Source: Phycisphaerae bacterium
Lineage (GTDB): Bacteria; Planctomycetota; Phycisphaerae; Phycisphaerales; UBA1924
Length of the DNA: 8,581 bases
Direction: 5' to 3'
Assembly: GCA_016794945.1 (NCBI GenBank)
Contig: JAEUIX010000279.1
Coordinates: 1 to 8,581 of the forward strand
The notes beneath the pieces are model-generated. The model was not told the origin of the DNA and searched no databases. It saw only the letters and a program-made list of their open reading frames with translations. Made by a program: the position numbers and the translations under genes. This document shows, in pieces, positions 1 through 8,581 of the stretch (positions are counted from its first letter, which is position 1; each line of letters starts with the position of its first letter).

Positions 1-3755
<3,755 letters not shown>

Positions 3756-3860
3756 CGCGGGCGGCCCTGATCGCTCCATGGCGACCGGCGGGCGGATTTT
3801 GTTCGTACACGCCGCGCCGCCGCAACAGGCTGGGCAACCCCGGCGTATGGACTGACGTCG

Positions 3861-3892
3861 GCCGGGAGGGCTGCGCCCCAGCCACGCCCGGC
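3861..3892 (+). other. Two-tier GC-rich hairpin between secA and the pseudopilin gene
   Basis: The outer stem GCCGGG (3861-3866) pairs with CCCGGC (3887-3892). The inner stem GGCTG (3869-3873) pairs with CAGCC (3879-3883) around loop CGCCC. It lies 105 bp past the secA stop and about 20 bp before a possible -10 box. No T-tract follows, so it is not a standard intrinsic terminator. It could aid secA transcription termination or protect the mRNA 3' end. Such structures also arise by chance in GC-rich DNA. Confidence 0.35.
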
Positions 3893-3913
3893 AGCCTGGC
3901 CGACGAGCAGGGG

Positions 3914-3919
3914 TATGCT
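3914..3919 (+). promoter_or_regulatory. Possible -10 box for the pseudopilin gene
   Basis: TATGCT shares T1, A2, T3 and T6 with TATAAT and lies 74 bp before the ATG. No convincing -35 sits 16-18 bp upstream. The A+T-containing hexamer stands out in very GC-rich surroundings. Support is weak. Confidence 0.25.
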
Positions 3920-3993
3920 CCGGGCACGGTCGCCGGTCCCACGGGGCCGCCGGCGGCGGGGCACCAGCGTTTCACCACGTCAGGAGTCGAGGC

Positions 3994-4758
3994 ATGGCGT
4001 TGAACACGGTCAAGCCGGTCGGATTCTCCCGCACGCGCGGCTTCACGCTCGTGGAACTGCTGGTGGTCATCGCGATCATCGGCATCCTCGTCACGCTGGG
4101 GCTGGCGGTCGCGTCGCGCGTCGCCTCCGGCGGCAAGCAGCGGGCCACGGAGAACCTGCTCAAGACGCTCGACCAGGCCCTGAGCGAGTACATCAACGCC
4201 AAGGAGGGCAAGGCCCCGGCGTACTTCAAGGATGAACGCGGTCTGGAGTTCCCGATGATCGACGCCCGGGCCCAGAGCGGCACGGCCGTCGAGCCGAGCC
4301 TGGCGCTGTTCCTGGCCGAGGCGACGCGCGTGGCCAGCGTGCAGTCGATCATCACAGGCCTGGACCCGCAGTTCGTTGAGTCGGTCGACCTCGTCACCGC
4401 CAACGGCCTGACCCCGTCGCTGATCCGCAACGCGCTGCGCACCGTGACCGTCAAGGACGCCTGGGGACGGCCCATCCGCTTCGTGCACCCGGCCTTCCAC
4501 GGCGGCTACGGGCCGTCGAGCCGCGCCGCGGGCCGCGCCCCGCGCACGTTCCAGGTGGCCGGGGTGGACACGGCGTTCGTGCGCGTGGCCGAGCCGGCCG
4601 GCGGGGCCGCGGGCGACGCCGACGAGGGCCTCTGCGTGAACAACCGGCCGTACTTCTACTCGGCGGGGGCCGACGGCAACCCCGGCACACGCGACGACAA
4701 CGTCTACACCACGCGCCCGACGTTCCCGGCCGAATCGACCAGCCGCACCAACAACTGA
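3994..4758 (+). CDS. GspG-like type II pseudopilin, 254 aa
   Basis: Predicted filament subunit of a type II secretion or type IV pilus-like machine in the inner membrane and periplasm. ATG 3994 follows AGGAG (3982-3986) with a 7-nt spacer. A prepilin leader ends at R15-G16; cleavage would give mature Phe+1 and the conserved Glu+5 (E21) in GFTLVELLVVIAIIGIL. That helix continues to about residue 42 and into a polar amphipathic segment (KQRATENLLKTLDQALSEYI). The C-terminal half has DAWGRPIRF (155-163), like the D-x-W-G-x-P element of GspG. Residues 220-239 (YFYSAGADG...DDNVY) resemble the GspG calcium loop (YSLGADG...DADI). At 254 residues it is much longer than GspG (about 140), the extra lying between helix and loop and between 165 and 215. 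No secretion genes lie beside it; planctomycetes often carry scattered pseudopilins. Family placement is firm; its particular filament is unknown. Confidence 0.88.
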   Translation: MALNTVKPVGFSRTRGFTLVELLVVIAIIGILVTLGLAVASRVASGGKQRATENLLKTLDQALSEYINAKEGKAPAYFKDERGLEFPMIDARAQSGTAVEPSLALFLAEATRVASVQSIITGLDPQFVESVDLVTANGLTPSLIRNALRTVTVKDAWGRPIRFVHPAFHGGYGPSSRAAGRAPRTFQVAGVDTAFVRVAEPAGGAAGDADEGLCVNNRPYFYSAGADGNPGTRDDNVYTTRPTFPAESTSRTNN

Positions 4759-4806
4759 CGGACCGCGCCGGACGATGCTCCCGTGGTGGACGCCGGGCCG
4801 GCGGCC

Positions 4807-4812
4807 TACCAT
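4807..4812 (+). promoter_or_regulatory. Possible -10 box of the tRNA-Pro gene
   Basis: TACCAT lies 11 bp before the mature tRNA 5' end, the expected spacing for a short-leader tRNA transcript. It matches TATAAT at four positions. No good -35 is seen at 16-18 bp; TGGACG at 4787-4792 is a fair match but is only 14 bp away. Confidence 0.3.
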
Positions 4813-4823
4813 GCGGTCGATTC

Positions 4824-4897
4824 CGGGGCGTAGCGCAGCTTGGTAGCGCGTTTGGTTCGGGACCAAAAGGTCGGAGGTTCAAATCCTCTCGCCCCGA
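4824..4897 (+). tRNA. tRNA-Pro, anticodon CGG
   Basis: Full cloverleaf of 74 nt. The acceptor stem CGGGGCG (4824-4830) pairs with CGCCCCG (4890-4896), with discriminator A at 4897. The D arm is GCGCAGCTTGGTAGCGC. The anticodon stem TTTGG (4851-4855) pairs with CCAAA (4863-4867), with loop TTCGGGA and anticodon CGG at 4858-4860, which reads the proline codon CCG. The variable loop is AGGTC. The T arm GGAGG/CCTCT (one G-T pair) closes loop TTCAAAT. The 3' CCA is not encoded. It closely resembles bacterial tRNA-Pro, including the C1-G72 start. CCG codons are expected to be common in this GC-rich genome. Confidence 0.97.
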
Positions 4898-4909
4898 TTG
4901 ACACGCAAT

Positions 4910-4946
4910 GCCCCGCAGGAGCAACCCCTGCGGGGCTGTCGTTTTT
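4910..4946 (+). terminator. Intrinsic terminator of tRNA-Pro
   Basis: A perfect 10-bp stem GCCCCGCAGG (4910-4919) / CCTGCGGGGC (4927-4936) encloses a 7-nt loop. After TGTCG there is a run of five T (4942-4946). It begins 12 nt after the tRNA discriminator base, so it is well placed to end the tRNA transcript. Confidence 0.9.
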
Positions 4947-5095
4947 GAGCCGGCGCACGCCGCGGCCACCGTTCCACCGCCGCCCCCGTCTCGGCACAAC
5001 AGTCGGCGCACCCGATGGTGACCAGCGCAGCGCCGCAACCGAAACCCGAGAGCACGCCCTGCTTGACCCGCGCTCGGCGGCGTACTCACCGGCGC

Positions 5096-5122
5096 AAGAA
5101 AAAACCCCGCCGGGGGCGGGGT
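5096..5122 (-). terminator. Intrinsic terminator of the PEP-CTERM gene
   Basis: Read on the - strand: stem ACCCCGCC (5122-5115), 3-nt loop, stem GGCGGGGT (5111-5104), then a T-rich tract down to 5096 (AAGAAAAAA on the + strand). It lies about 108 bp past the stop codon of the - strand gene and points the right way for it. Because the stem has an A/T end and a uridine run on one side only, it is directional. Confidence 0.88.
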
Positions 5123-5229
5123 GTGGATGCAAGGGTGGTGAAGAGCGACGCGGCGGGAATCGAGCGCCCGCGGTCGAGGATCGCGGGCGGCCGCCCCGGC
5201 GGTTCGCGGTGCGGCTCCGGGGCCGGGCG

Positions 5230-5979
5230 TCAGGCGCGCCGGCGGCGGGTGGCGGCCAGGCCTGCGATACCCAGCAGGCTCGCCGCGGCGGGCGAGGGCA
5301 GGACGGTGATCTCGGCGCTGAAGATCAGGCCGGAGATGCCCGACCCCTGGTCGCGCTGGTAGAGGAACAGCTCGTTGAGGCCGGTGCCGATGGCGCCGGT
5401 GATGTTGTAGTTGAGCACCAGCGACTGGAACGAGAAGCCCCCACCGGCGACGGGCGTGAGCGCCGTCACGTTGCCGAAGGGGTCGCGCAGGTAGGCGCCG
5501 ACCGGGTTGGCCCCGCCGTAGAGCAGGTCGCCCAGGGTGTCGTCGCAGGCCCAGGCGATGGAGATCGATGCCGAGGTGATGCCCACGGTCGTCACCGTGA
5601 ACGGCACGCGGTACAGCACCGTGGAGACCTGGCCCAGGTCGTTTCCAGAAAACGGCAGCGTGACGTTGCCGGTGCCGACCCAGCGGGCCTGGGAATCGAA
5701 CGGCAGCGTCGCGAGCCACGAGGTGTACGGGTTCACGACGACGGCCTGGTTCGCCGTCGTCGCGTTGAAGTCCGCCGCGGTGAACGGGTTGGCGCTGAGC
5801 GGACCGGTGGGCGCGAACGGCCCGAAGGTCATGGAATCGTCGACCTGCGTCGGCAGCCCCGGCACACCGCTCACCTGCCCGCTGCGCAGGATGATGGTCT
5901 CGGCGCCGGCCTGAGCCGCGAAGGCGACCAGCGCGCTCGCCGCGACGACGCTCGAACGAACGGACAACGTGAACAACAT
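5230..5979 (-). CDS. Secreted protein with PEP-CTERM-type sorting tail, 249 aa
   Basis: Exported protein of unknown function, probably sorted by an exosortase. I chose ATG at 5979 over the longer frame from 6183 for two reasons: a signal peptide follows directly (MLFTLSVRSSVVAASALVAF, likely cut after AQAGA, residue 26), and a good promoter lies inside the supposed extension. A purine run (GAGAGAGAG) directly before the ATG and GGGAGA farther up may serve as ribosome binding site. The middle (27-225) is rich in Thr, Val, Gly and Asn with alternating hydrophobics, suggesting a beta-sandwich, and has one Cys (in AWACDDTLGD). The tail has P-S-P-A-A-A (228-233), a short hydrophobic helix to about 244, and RRRR (245-248). 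That is the three-part PEP-CTERM layout, with Ser in place of the usual Glu. No exosortase gene is in this window. Structural or surface roles are plausible; no enzyme motif was seen. Confidence 0.85.
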   Translation of the reverse strand: MLFTLSVRSSVVAASALVAFAAQAGAETIILRSGQVSGVPGLPTQVDDSMTFGPFAPTGPLSANPFTAADFNATTANQAVVVNPYTSWLATLPFDSQARWVGTGNVTLPFSGNDLGQVSTVLYRVPFTVTTVGITSASISIAWACDDTLGDLLYGGANPVGAYLRDPFGNVTALTPVAGGGFSFQSLVLNYNITGAIGTGLNELFLYQRDQGSGISGLIFSAEITVLPSPAAASLLGIAGLAATRRRRA

Positions 5980-5996
5980 CTCTCTCTCGCTCTCCC

Positions 5997-6010
5997 GGGC
6001 CGATCGGCCC
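5997..6010. repeat. 14-bp perfect palindrome in the PEP-CTERM gene leader
   Basis: GGGCCGATCGGCCC is its own reverse complement. It lies 17 bp upstream of the ATG at 5979, inside the predicted mRNA leader. It could be a protein binding site or a small RNA element next to the ribosome binding region. GC-rich palindromes of this length can be accidental. Confidence 0.5.
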
Positions 6011-6081
6011 GAATGTCGCGGCTTCCCGGCCGCTGTGACCACCCGCGCCGCCCACGGCGGCTGCAGGTCCTGAACACAGGG

Positions 6082-6110
6082 AAAGTACGGGGAAGGACCA
6101 GAACTCGCAA
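6082..6110 (-). promoter_or_regulatory. Sigma-70-like promoter of the PEP-CTERM gene
   Basis: On the - strand, TTGCGA (6110-6105) is followed after exactly 17 bp by TACTTT (6087-6082). The -35 matches TTGACA at four positions, and the -10 has the key T1, A2 and T6. Transcription would start near 6075, leaving a leader of about 95 nt before the ATG at 5979. This placement supports the shorter start codon. Confidence 0.55.
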
Positions 6111-6130
6111 TGCCCCAAACAGGGTGGACT

Positions 6131-6153
6131 CGTGCGATCCTGGCGTGCGATCC
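6131..6153. repeat. 10-bp direct repeat upstream of the PEP-CTERM promoter
   Basis: CGTGCGATCC occurs at 6131-6140 and again at 6144-6153, a 13-bp period. It lies about 20 bp upstream of the -35 element at 6105-6110 of the leftward gene, where an activator could bind. No known regulator motif is recognised. Confidence 0.5.
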
Positions 6154-6285
6154 CGGAGCGAGGCTTGCCCGCCCAACATCCAACGACAGGGGACGCGACC
6201 CGTGGGATGAACGGCATTACCGTGGAAGCCAGCCCGGCATGGGCGACCGGCACCTTCCCCCTGGACGACCGACGGAGGGCCAGGC

Positions 6286-6804
6286 ATGCACCTGATCCGC
6301 CCGACCGAACAGCGCGATTTCGAGCAGATGGCCCAACTGGTCAACCGGTTCATCAGCGACACGGTTGTGCACTTCGGCTACGCGCCGGTGAGCGCAGCGG
6401 AACTCCGGTCGCAGTGGGACGAAAGCCGTGCTCGCTATCCGTGGCTCACGCTGGAACTGGACGGCGACTTCGGCGGGTTCGCCAAGGCGGGTGTCTGGCG
6501 CTCGCGCGAGGCATACCGGTGGACGGCGGAGGTCGGGCTCTACCTGGTCGAGTCGGCTCGGGGGCGCGGGCTGGGGACGGCGATCTACAGGGAACTGCTG
6601 GACGACCTGCGGCGGCGCGGGTTTCACTCCGCCATCGGGGGCGTGACGCTGCCGAACGAGGCTTCGGTGCGGCTGCACGAGCGGCTGGGGTTCGAGTTCG
6701 TGGGGCGCTTCCGGCACGCGGGGTACAAGTTCGGCGGGTGGCATGACGTCGGCTTCTGGCAGGTGGTTCTGGCGGATGCGTCGCACCGGCCGGGGTCGGC
6801 GTGA
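6286..6804 (+). CDS. GNAT N-acetyltransferase, phosphinothricin/methionine sulfoximine type, 172 aa
   Basis: Cytoplasmic acetyl-CoA-dependent acetyltransferase related to Pat/Bar and E. coli MnaT (YncA), which acetylate phosphinothricin, methionine sulfoximine or similar small amino-acid analogues. ATG 6286 follows GGAGG (6274-6278) with a 7-nt spacer. Family marks in order: the N-terminal IRPTEQRDFEQM strand-helix; RYPWL (50-54); YRWTAEVGLYL, with Glu82 at the place of the Bar catalytic Glu; the acetyl-CoA loop ARGRGLGTAIY (91-101); LPNEASVRLHERLGF, with His131 at the place of the Bar catalytic His; and the near-invariant GYKFGGWHDVGFWQ (146-159). Length fits the family. The gene stands alone, 52 bp before a transporter operon that has its own promoter. 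The natural substrate cannot be read from the sequence; chromosomal homologues need not confer herbicide resistance. Confidence 0.93.
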   Translation: MHLIRPTEQRDFEQMAQLVNRFISDTVVHFGYAPVSAAELRSQWDESRARYPWLTLELDGDFGGFAKAGVWRSREAYRWTAEVGLYLVESARGRGLGTAIYRELLDDLRRRGFHSAIGGVTLPNEASVRLHERLGFEFVGRFRHAGYKFGGWHDVGFWQVVLADASHRPGSA

Positions 6805-6829
6805 CGCCGGGCGAGCGGGCCGCTACGCT
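6801..6829 (+). promoter_or_regulatory. Promoter of the ABC transporter operon
   Basis: GTGACG (6801-6806; four matches to TTGACA) and TACGCT (6824-6829; T1, A2 and T6 conserved) are separated by exactly 17 bp. The -35 overlaps the TGA of the acetyltransferase gene (6802-6804). The start site would fall near 6836, about 20 bp before the ATPase ATG. The two genes are therefore probably separate units, although read-through from the upstream gene is possible because no terminator lies between them. Confidence 0.5.
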
Positions 6830-6848
6830 CCTGCAACACTGTTGCGGG
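6830..6848. promoter_or_regulatory. 19-bp dyad at the ABC operon transcription start, candidate operator
   Basis: GCAACA (6833-6838) and TGTTGC (6840-6845) are perfect inverted arms around one central base. Both arms extend by CC/GG beyond one mismatch to give 6830-6848. The dyad directly follows the predicted -10 box and covers the predicted start site, a standard repressor position. It ends against GGGAA before the ATPase ATG, so as an RNA hairpin it could also affect translation. No specific regulator is recognised. Confidence 0.5.
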
Positions 6849-6856
6849 AACGATCG

Positions 6857-7564
6857 ATGCCGCCTTCCGAACAGACCGACGCTCCGGCACTGGCCGTCCG
6901 CGGCCTGCGCTTCCGTTACCCCGGCGCGGCCCTGGACCTGTTGAACATCCCGGACCTCCGGCTGAACTCGGCCGAGCAGGCGCTCCTGACCGGCGGGTCC
7001 GGCGTCGGCAAGTCAACGCTGCTGCAGATCATCGCGGGGCTCATCGAGCCGACCGCAGGCACGGTGACAGTCGCGGGGCGCGACGTGCACGCGATGCCGC
7101 CGGGCGCGCGGGACACCTTCCGGGGACGGCACGTCGGGATGATCTTCCAGACCTTCCACCTGCTGGCGGGCTTCTCAGCGCTGGAGAACGTGATGCTGGC
7201 GCTGATGTTCAGCGACCTGCCGCGCCGTGAGCACCGCGAGCGGGGGCGGTCGCTGCTGTCGGCGCTGGGGTTGGGCGAGCGGGAGATGTCGGCGGAGCCC
7301 GACGAGCTGTCTGTGGGCCAGCAGCAGCGGGTGGCGGTGGCCCGGGCGCTGGCGTGCCGCCCGGCGCTGGTGCTGGCCGACGAGCCGACGGCTTCGCTCG
7401 ACCCGGCCAACACGGGCGCCGCGATGGACCTGATCCAGCGGGCGTGCCGCGACGAGCGGGCGGCGCTGCTGTGCGTGTCGCACGATCCGGCGATGGCGGC
7501 GCGGTTCGGCCGGGTCGTGCCGCTGCACGCGGCGGCGCCGACGGGGATCGGAGCGGGGGCGTGA
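6857..7564 (+). CDS. ABC transporter ATP-binding protein, MacB/LolD type, 235 aa
   Basis: Cytoplasmic ATPase that powers the FtsX-type permease encoded next. ATG 6857 was chosen over the in-frame ATG 6743 because the latter lies inside the acetyltransferase gene; residue 11 onward (ALAVRGLRFRYPG) then forms the usual first strand. The ribosome site is a modest GGGA (6846-6849). Motifs in order: Walker A GGSGVGKST (46-54), Q-loop MIFQTFHLL with Q98, signature LSVGQQQRVAVARAL (151-165), Walker B LVLADEPT (171-178), D-loop SLDP, and switch His209 in VSHD. The Q-loop and QQQRVAVARAL pattern belong to the LolD/MacB/FtsE group that pairs with FtsX permeases in mechanotransmission or lipoprotein and peptide handling. 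The signature has Val for the second Gly (LSVGQ, not LSGGQ). Its stop is 13 bp before the permease ATG, which marks an operon. Confidence 0.93.
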   Translation: MPPSEQTDAPALAVRGLRFRYPGAALDLLNIPDLRLNSAEQALLTGGSGVGKSTLLQIIAGLIEPTAGTVTVAGRDVHAMPPGARDTFRGRHVGMIFQTFHLLAGFSALENVMLALMFSDLPRREHRERGRSLLSALGLGEREMSAEPDELSVGQQQRVAVARALACRPALVLADEPTASLDPANTGAAMDLIQRACRDERAALLCVSHDPAMAARFGRVVPLHAAAPTGIGAGA

Positions 7565-7577
7565 CCCGGAGCAACCC

Positions 7578-8581
7578 ATGGCCATGAGCGACATGTCCAT
7601 CGTGGTGCGCAGCCTCAGGGCGCGGCTGTTCTCGACGTGCGTCACGGTCCTCTCGGTCGGGGTGGCGGTGGCGCTGATGCTGAACCTGCTGGCGATGCGC
7701 GACGCCAGCCGGCGCGCGTTCGAGCGCGGCACCGGGAACATGGACATGGTCGTGACCGCCGGGGGGCAGAGCCCGCTGGCCGGCGTGCTGGAGGCCGTGT
7801 ACTACGCCCGGGCGCCGCAAAAGTACCTGACGTGGACGGCCTACAGCGAGCGCTTCGCTTCGGGCGATCGGCGGATCGAGTGGGCCCTGCCGGTTCAACA
7901 GGGCGATTCGTACCGCGGCATGCCCACCATGGCCGTGGGGCCCGAGTTCTTCACGAAGTTCGAGCCGGTGGTCGGCGAGCCGTTCCGCTTTGCCCAGGGC
8001 GGCCCGCCCGCGGGCACGTTCGACGTGGTGCTCGGGGCCATCGCGGCCCGGGCGACAGGCGCCCGCGTGGGCGACTCGGTCGCCATTACCCACGGCACTG
8101 GAGCCGCGGGCCACAGCCACGATGAGCACCCGTACAAGGTGACGGCGGTGCTGGAGCCGACCGGCACCGCCCACGACCGCGCCGTGTTCATCACGCTCGA
8201 TTCCACCTGGATCATCCACGCCGACGAGGCCCGGGCCGACGCGGCGCGCAAGACGGGCGCCGCCGCCGCGGAGCCCACGCCGGAGAACCTGACCGACGAG
8301 GAACGCAAGATCACCGGCGTGTACCTGCGCTGCCGGGACGGGCGCGTGGTCGGGCAGGTCTTCGCCGAACTGCGGCAGGACCCGGCGTTCACCGCCTCGC
8401 TGGTGCAGAGCGAGATCCGGAACCTGTGGGGCATCGTGGGCTCGATCGACCGGATCGTCGTGGCGATCGCCGCGGCGGTGCTGGTGTCGTCGGGGATCGG
8501 CATCCTCCTGGCGCTGTACAACTCGATGGAGCAGCGGAGGAGGCAGATCGCGGTGCTCCGCGTGCTGGGGGCCAGCCAGCC
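7578..8581 (+). CDS. FtsX-type ABC permease with His-rich periplasmic loop, 3' end outside the window
   Basis: Membrane partner of the preceding ATPase. ATG 7578 has GGAG (7568-7571) at a 6-nt spacer; the alternative ATG 7584 is less well spaced. The frame stays open to the window end (334 codons). Residues about 18-38 form the first membrane helix, 39-291 a large periplasmic MacB-PCD-like domain, and 293-315 the second helix, followed by the cytoplasmic MEQRRRQIAVLRVLGAS element typical of FtsX permeases. Family traits in the outer domain include GDSYRG and HPYKVTAVLEPTGTAHDR. His residues cluster at 172, 179, 181 and 184 (HSHDEH), with another at 199, which could bind a metal. Related His-bearing permeases sit in a Zur-controlled operon of Pseudomonas aeruginosa, as I recall it. 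The last two helices should follow beyond the window. Substrate unknown; a metal link is inference. Confidence 0.9.
   Translation, partial: MAMSDMSIVVRSLRARLFSTCVTVLSVGVAVALMLNLLAMRDASRRAFERGTGNMDMVVTAGGQSPLAGVLEAVYYARAPQKYLTWTAYSERFASGDRRIEWALPVQQGDSYRGMPTMAVGPEFFTKFEPVVGEPFRFAQGGPPAGTFDVVLGAIAARATGARVGDSVAITHGTGAAGHSHDEHPYKVTAVLEPTGTAHDRAVFITLDSTWIIHADEARADAARKTGAAAAEPTPENLTDEERKITGVYLRCRDGRVVGQVFAELRQDPAFTASLVQSEIRNLWGIVGSIDRIVVAIAAAVLVSSGIGILLALYNSMEQRRRQIAVLRVLGASQ

Larger units (their letters stand above)
4898..5229. other. Intergenic region between convergent tRNA-Pro and PEP-CTERM gene
   Basis: No gene is supported in these 332 bp. The region holds two intrinsic terminators, one for each converging unit (4910-4946 on + and 5096-5122 on -). 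I see nothing notable between them or in the rest. Long open frames that cross it are frame shadows in GC-rich DNA, and some carry the typical false peptide that comes from translating a tRNA. Confidence 0.7.
5980..6285. other. Divergent intergenic region, PEP-CTERM gene to acetyltransferase gene
   Basis: No gene is supported in these 306 bp. The region holds the leader and promoter of the leftward gene, a 14-bp palindrome, a 10-bp direct repeat, and the ribosome binding site of the rightward acetyltransferase. For the rightward gene only a weak TACCGT hexamer (6218-6223) could be a -10 box. Confidence 0.65.

Noticed and set aside
3799..3804. TTGTTC as a -35 box downstream of secA
   Set aside because: No -10-like hexamer lies 16-18 bp further on.
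4806..5132. A 108-aa open frame on the - strand and a 456-aa open frame on the + strand (4840-6210) crossing the tRNA
   Set aside because: Both contain the typical peptide from translating tRNA-Pro (GFEPPTFWSRTKR and KVGGSNPLAP). They also run through terminators and antisense to the PEP-CTERM gene.
6165..6170. TTGCCC as a -35 box for the acetyltransferase gene
   Set aside because: No -10-like sequence lies at 16-18 bp. The nearest candidate, TACCGT at 6218, is far too distant.
5980..6183. A 68-residue N-terminal extension of the PEP-CTERM protein
   Set aside because: It would put a good promoter and the GA-rich ribosome site inside the coding sequence and bury the signal peptide. The extension has no recognisable features.
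4451..6253. A 600-aa - strand open frame
   Set aside because: It is antisense to the end of the pseudopilin gene, crosses the tRNA, and overlaps the PEP-CTERM gene in another frame. Its composition is low-complexity Arg/Pro/Gly.
6743..6856. A 38-residue N-terminal extension of the ABC ATPase
   Set aside because: It would start within the acetyltransferase gene and include the predicted promoter and dyad. The ATPase fold begins just after the ATG at 6857.
7209..8219. A 336-aa - strand open frame opposite the ABC operon
   Set aside because: It is antisense to clear ATPase and permease coding sequence, and its sequence is unrelated low-complexity.

Overview
This is a GC-rich (roughly 70% G+C by eye) bacterial chromosome segment. 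The gene set points to a planctomycete, most likely of the class Phycisphaerae. The evidence is a very large SecA with lineage-type insertions, a stand-alone pseudopilin, and a secreted protein ending in a Pro-Ser-Pro variant of the PEP-CTERM sorting signal. The lineage is inferred from protein features alone. There is no rRNA or other phylogenetic marker beyond SecA.

Layout from left to right. (1) secA on the + strand fills positions 1-3755. Its 5' end lies outside the window. (2) A 238-bp gap contains a two-tier GC hairpin and a possible -10 box, and leads to a GspG-like type II pseudopilin gene (3994-4758, +). (3) A tRNA-Pro(CGG) gene (4824-4897, +) is followed at once by a strong intrinsic terminator. 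(4) A second, oppositely oriented intrinsic terminator serves a secreted PEP-CTERM-type protein on the - strand (5230-5979), which has a good promoter and a GA-rich leader. (5) A divergent intergenic region of about 300 bp leads to a GNAT acetyltransferase of the phosphinothricin/methionine sulfoximine type (6286-6804, +). (6) An ABC-transporter operon follows, with an ATPase of the MacB/LolD type (6857-7564) and an FtsX-type permease (7578 to the window edge). It has its own compact promoter between the acetyltransferase and the ATPase, and a 19-bp dyad sits at the predicted transcription start.

SecA, the pseudopilin, the PEP-CTERM protein and the ABC transporter all concern the cell envelope: Sec export, a type II secretion/pilus-like filament, surface sorting, and extraction or transport from the membrane. 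Most units have their own signals, so only the ATPase-permease pair is a clear operon.

The points most worth a second look are these. The helical wing region of SecA appears to be built from several tandem copies of a motif that is single in ordinary SecA. The ABC permease has a His-rich periplasmic loop, and its operon has an operator-like dyad, which together suggest metal-linked regulation. The SecA zinc-binding tail has a Cys-to-His swap. No CRISPR array, insertion sequence, phage gene or defence system was seen. I found no clear evidence of a wholly new multi-gene system.
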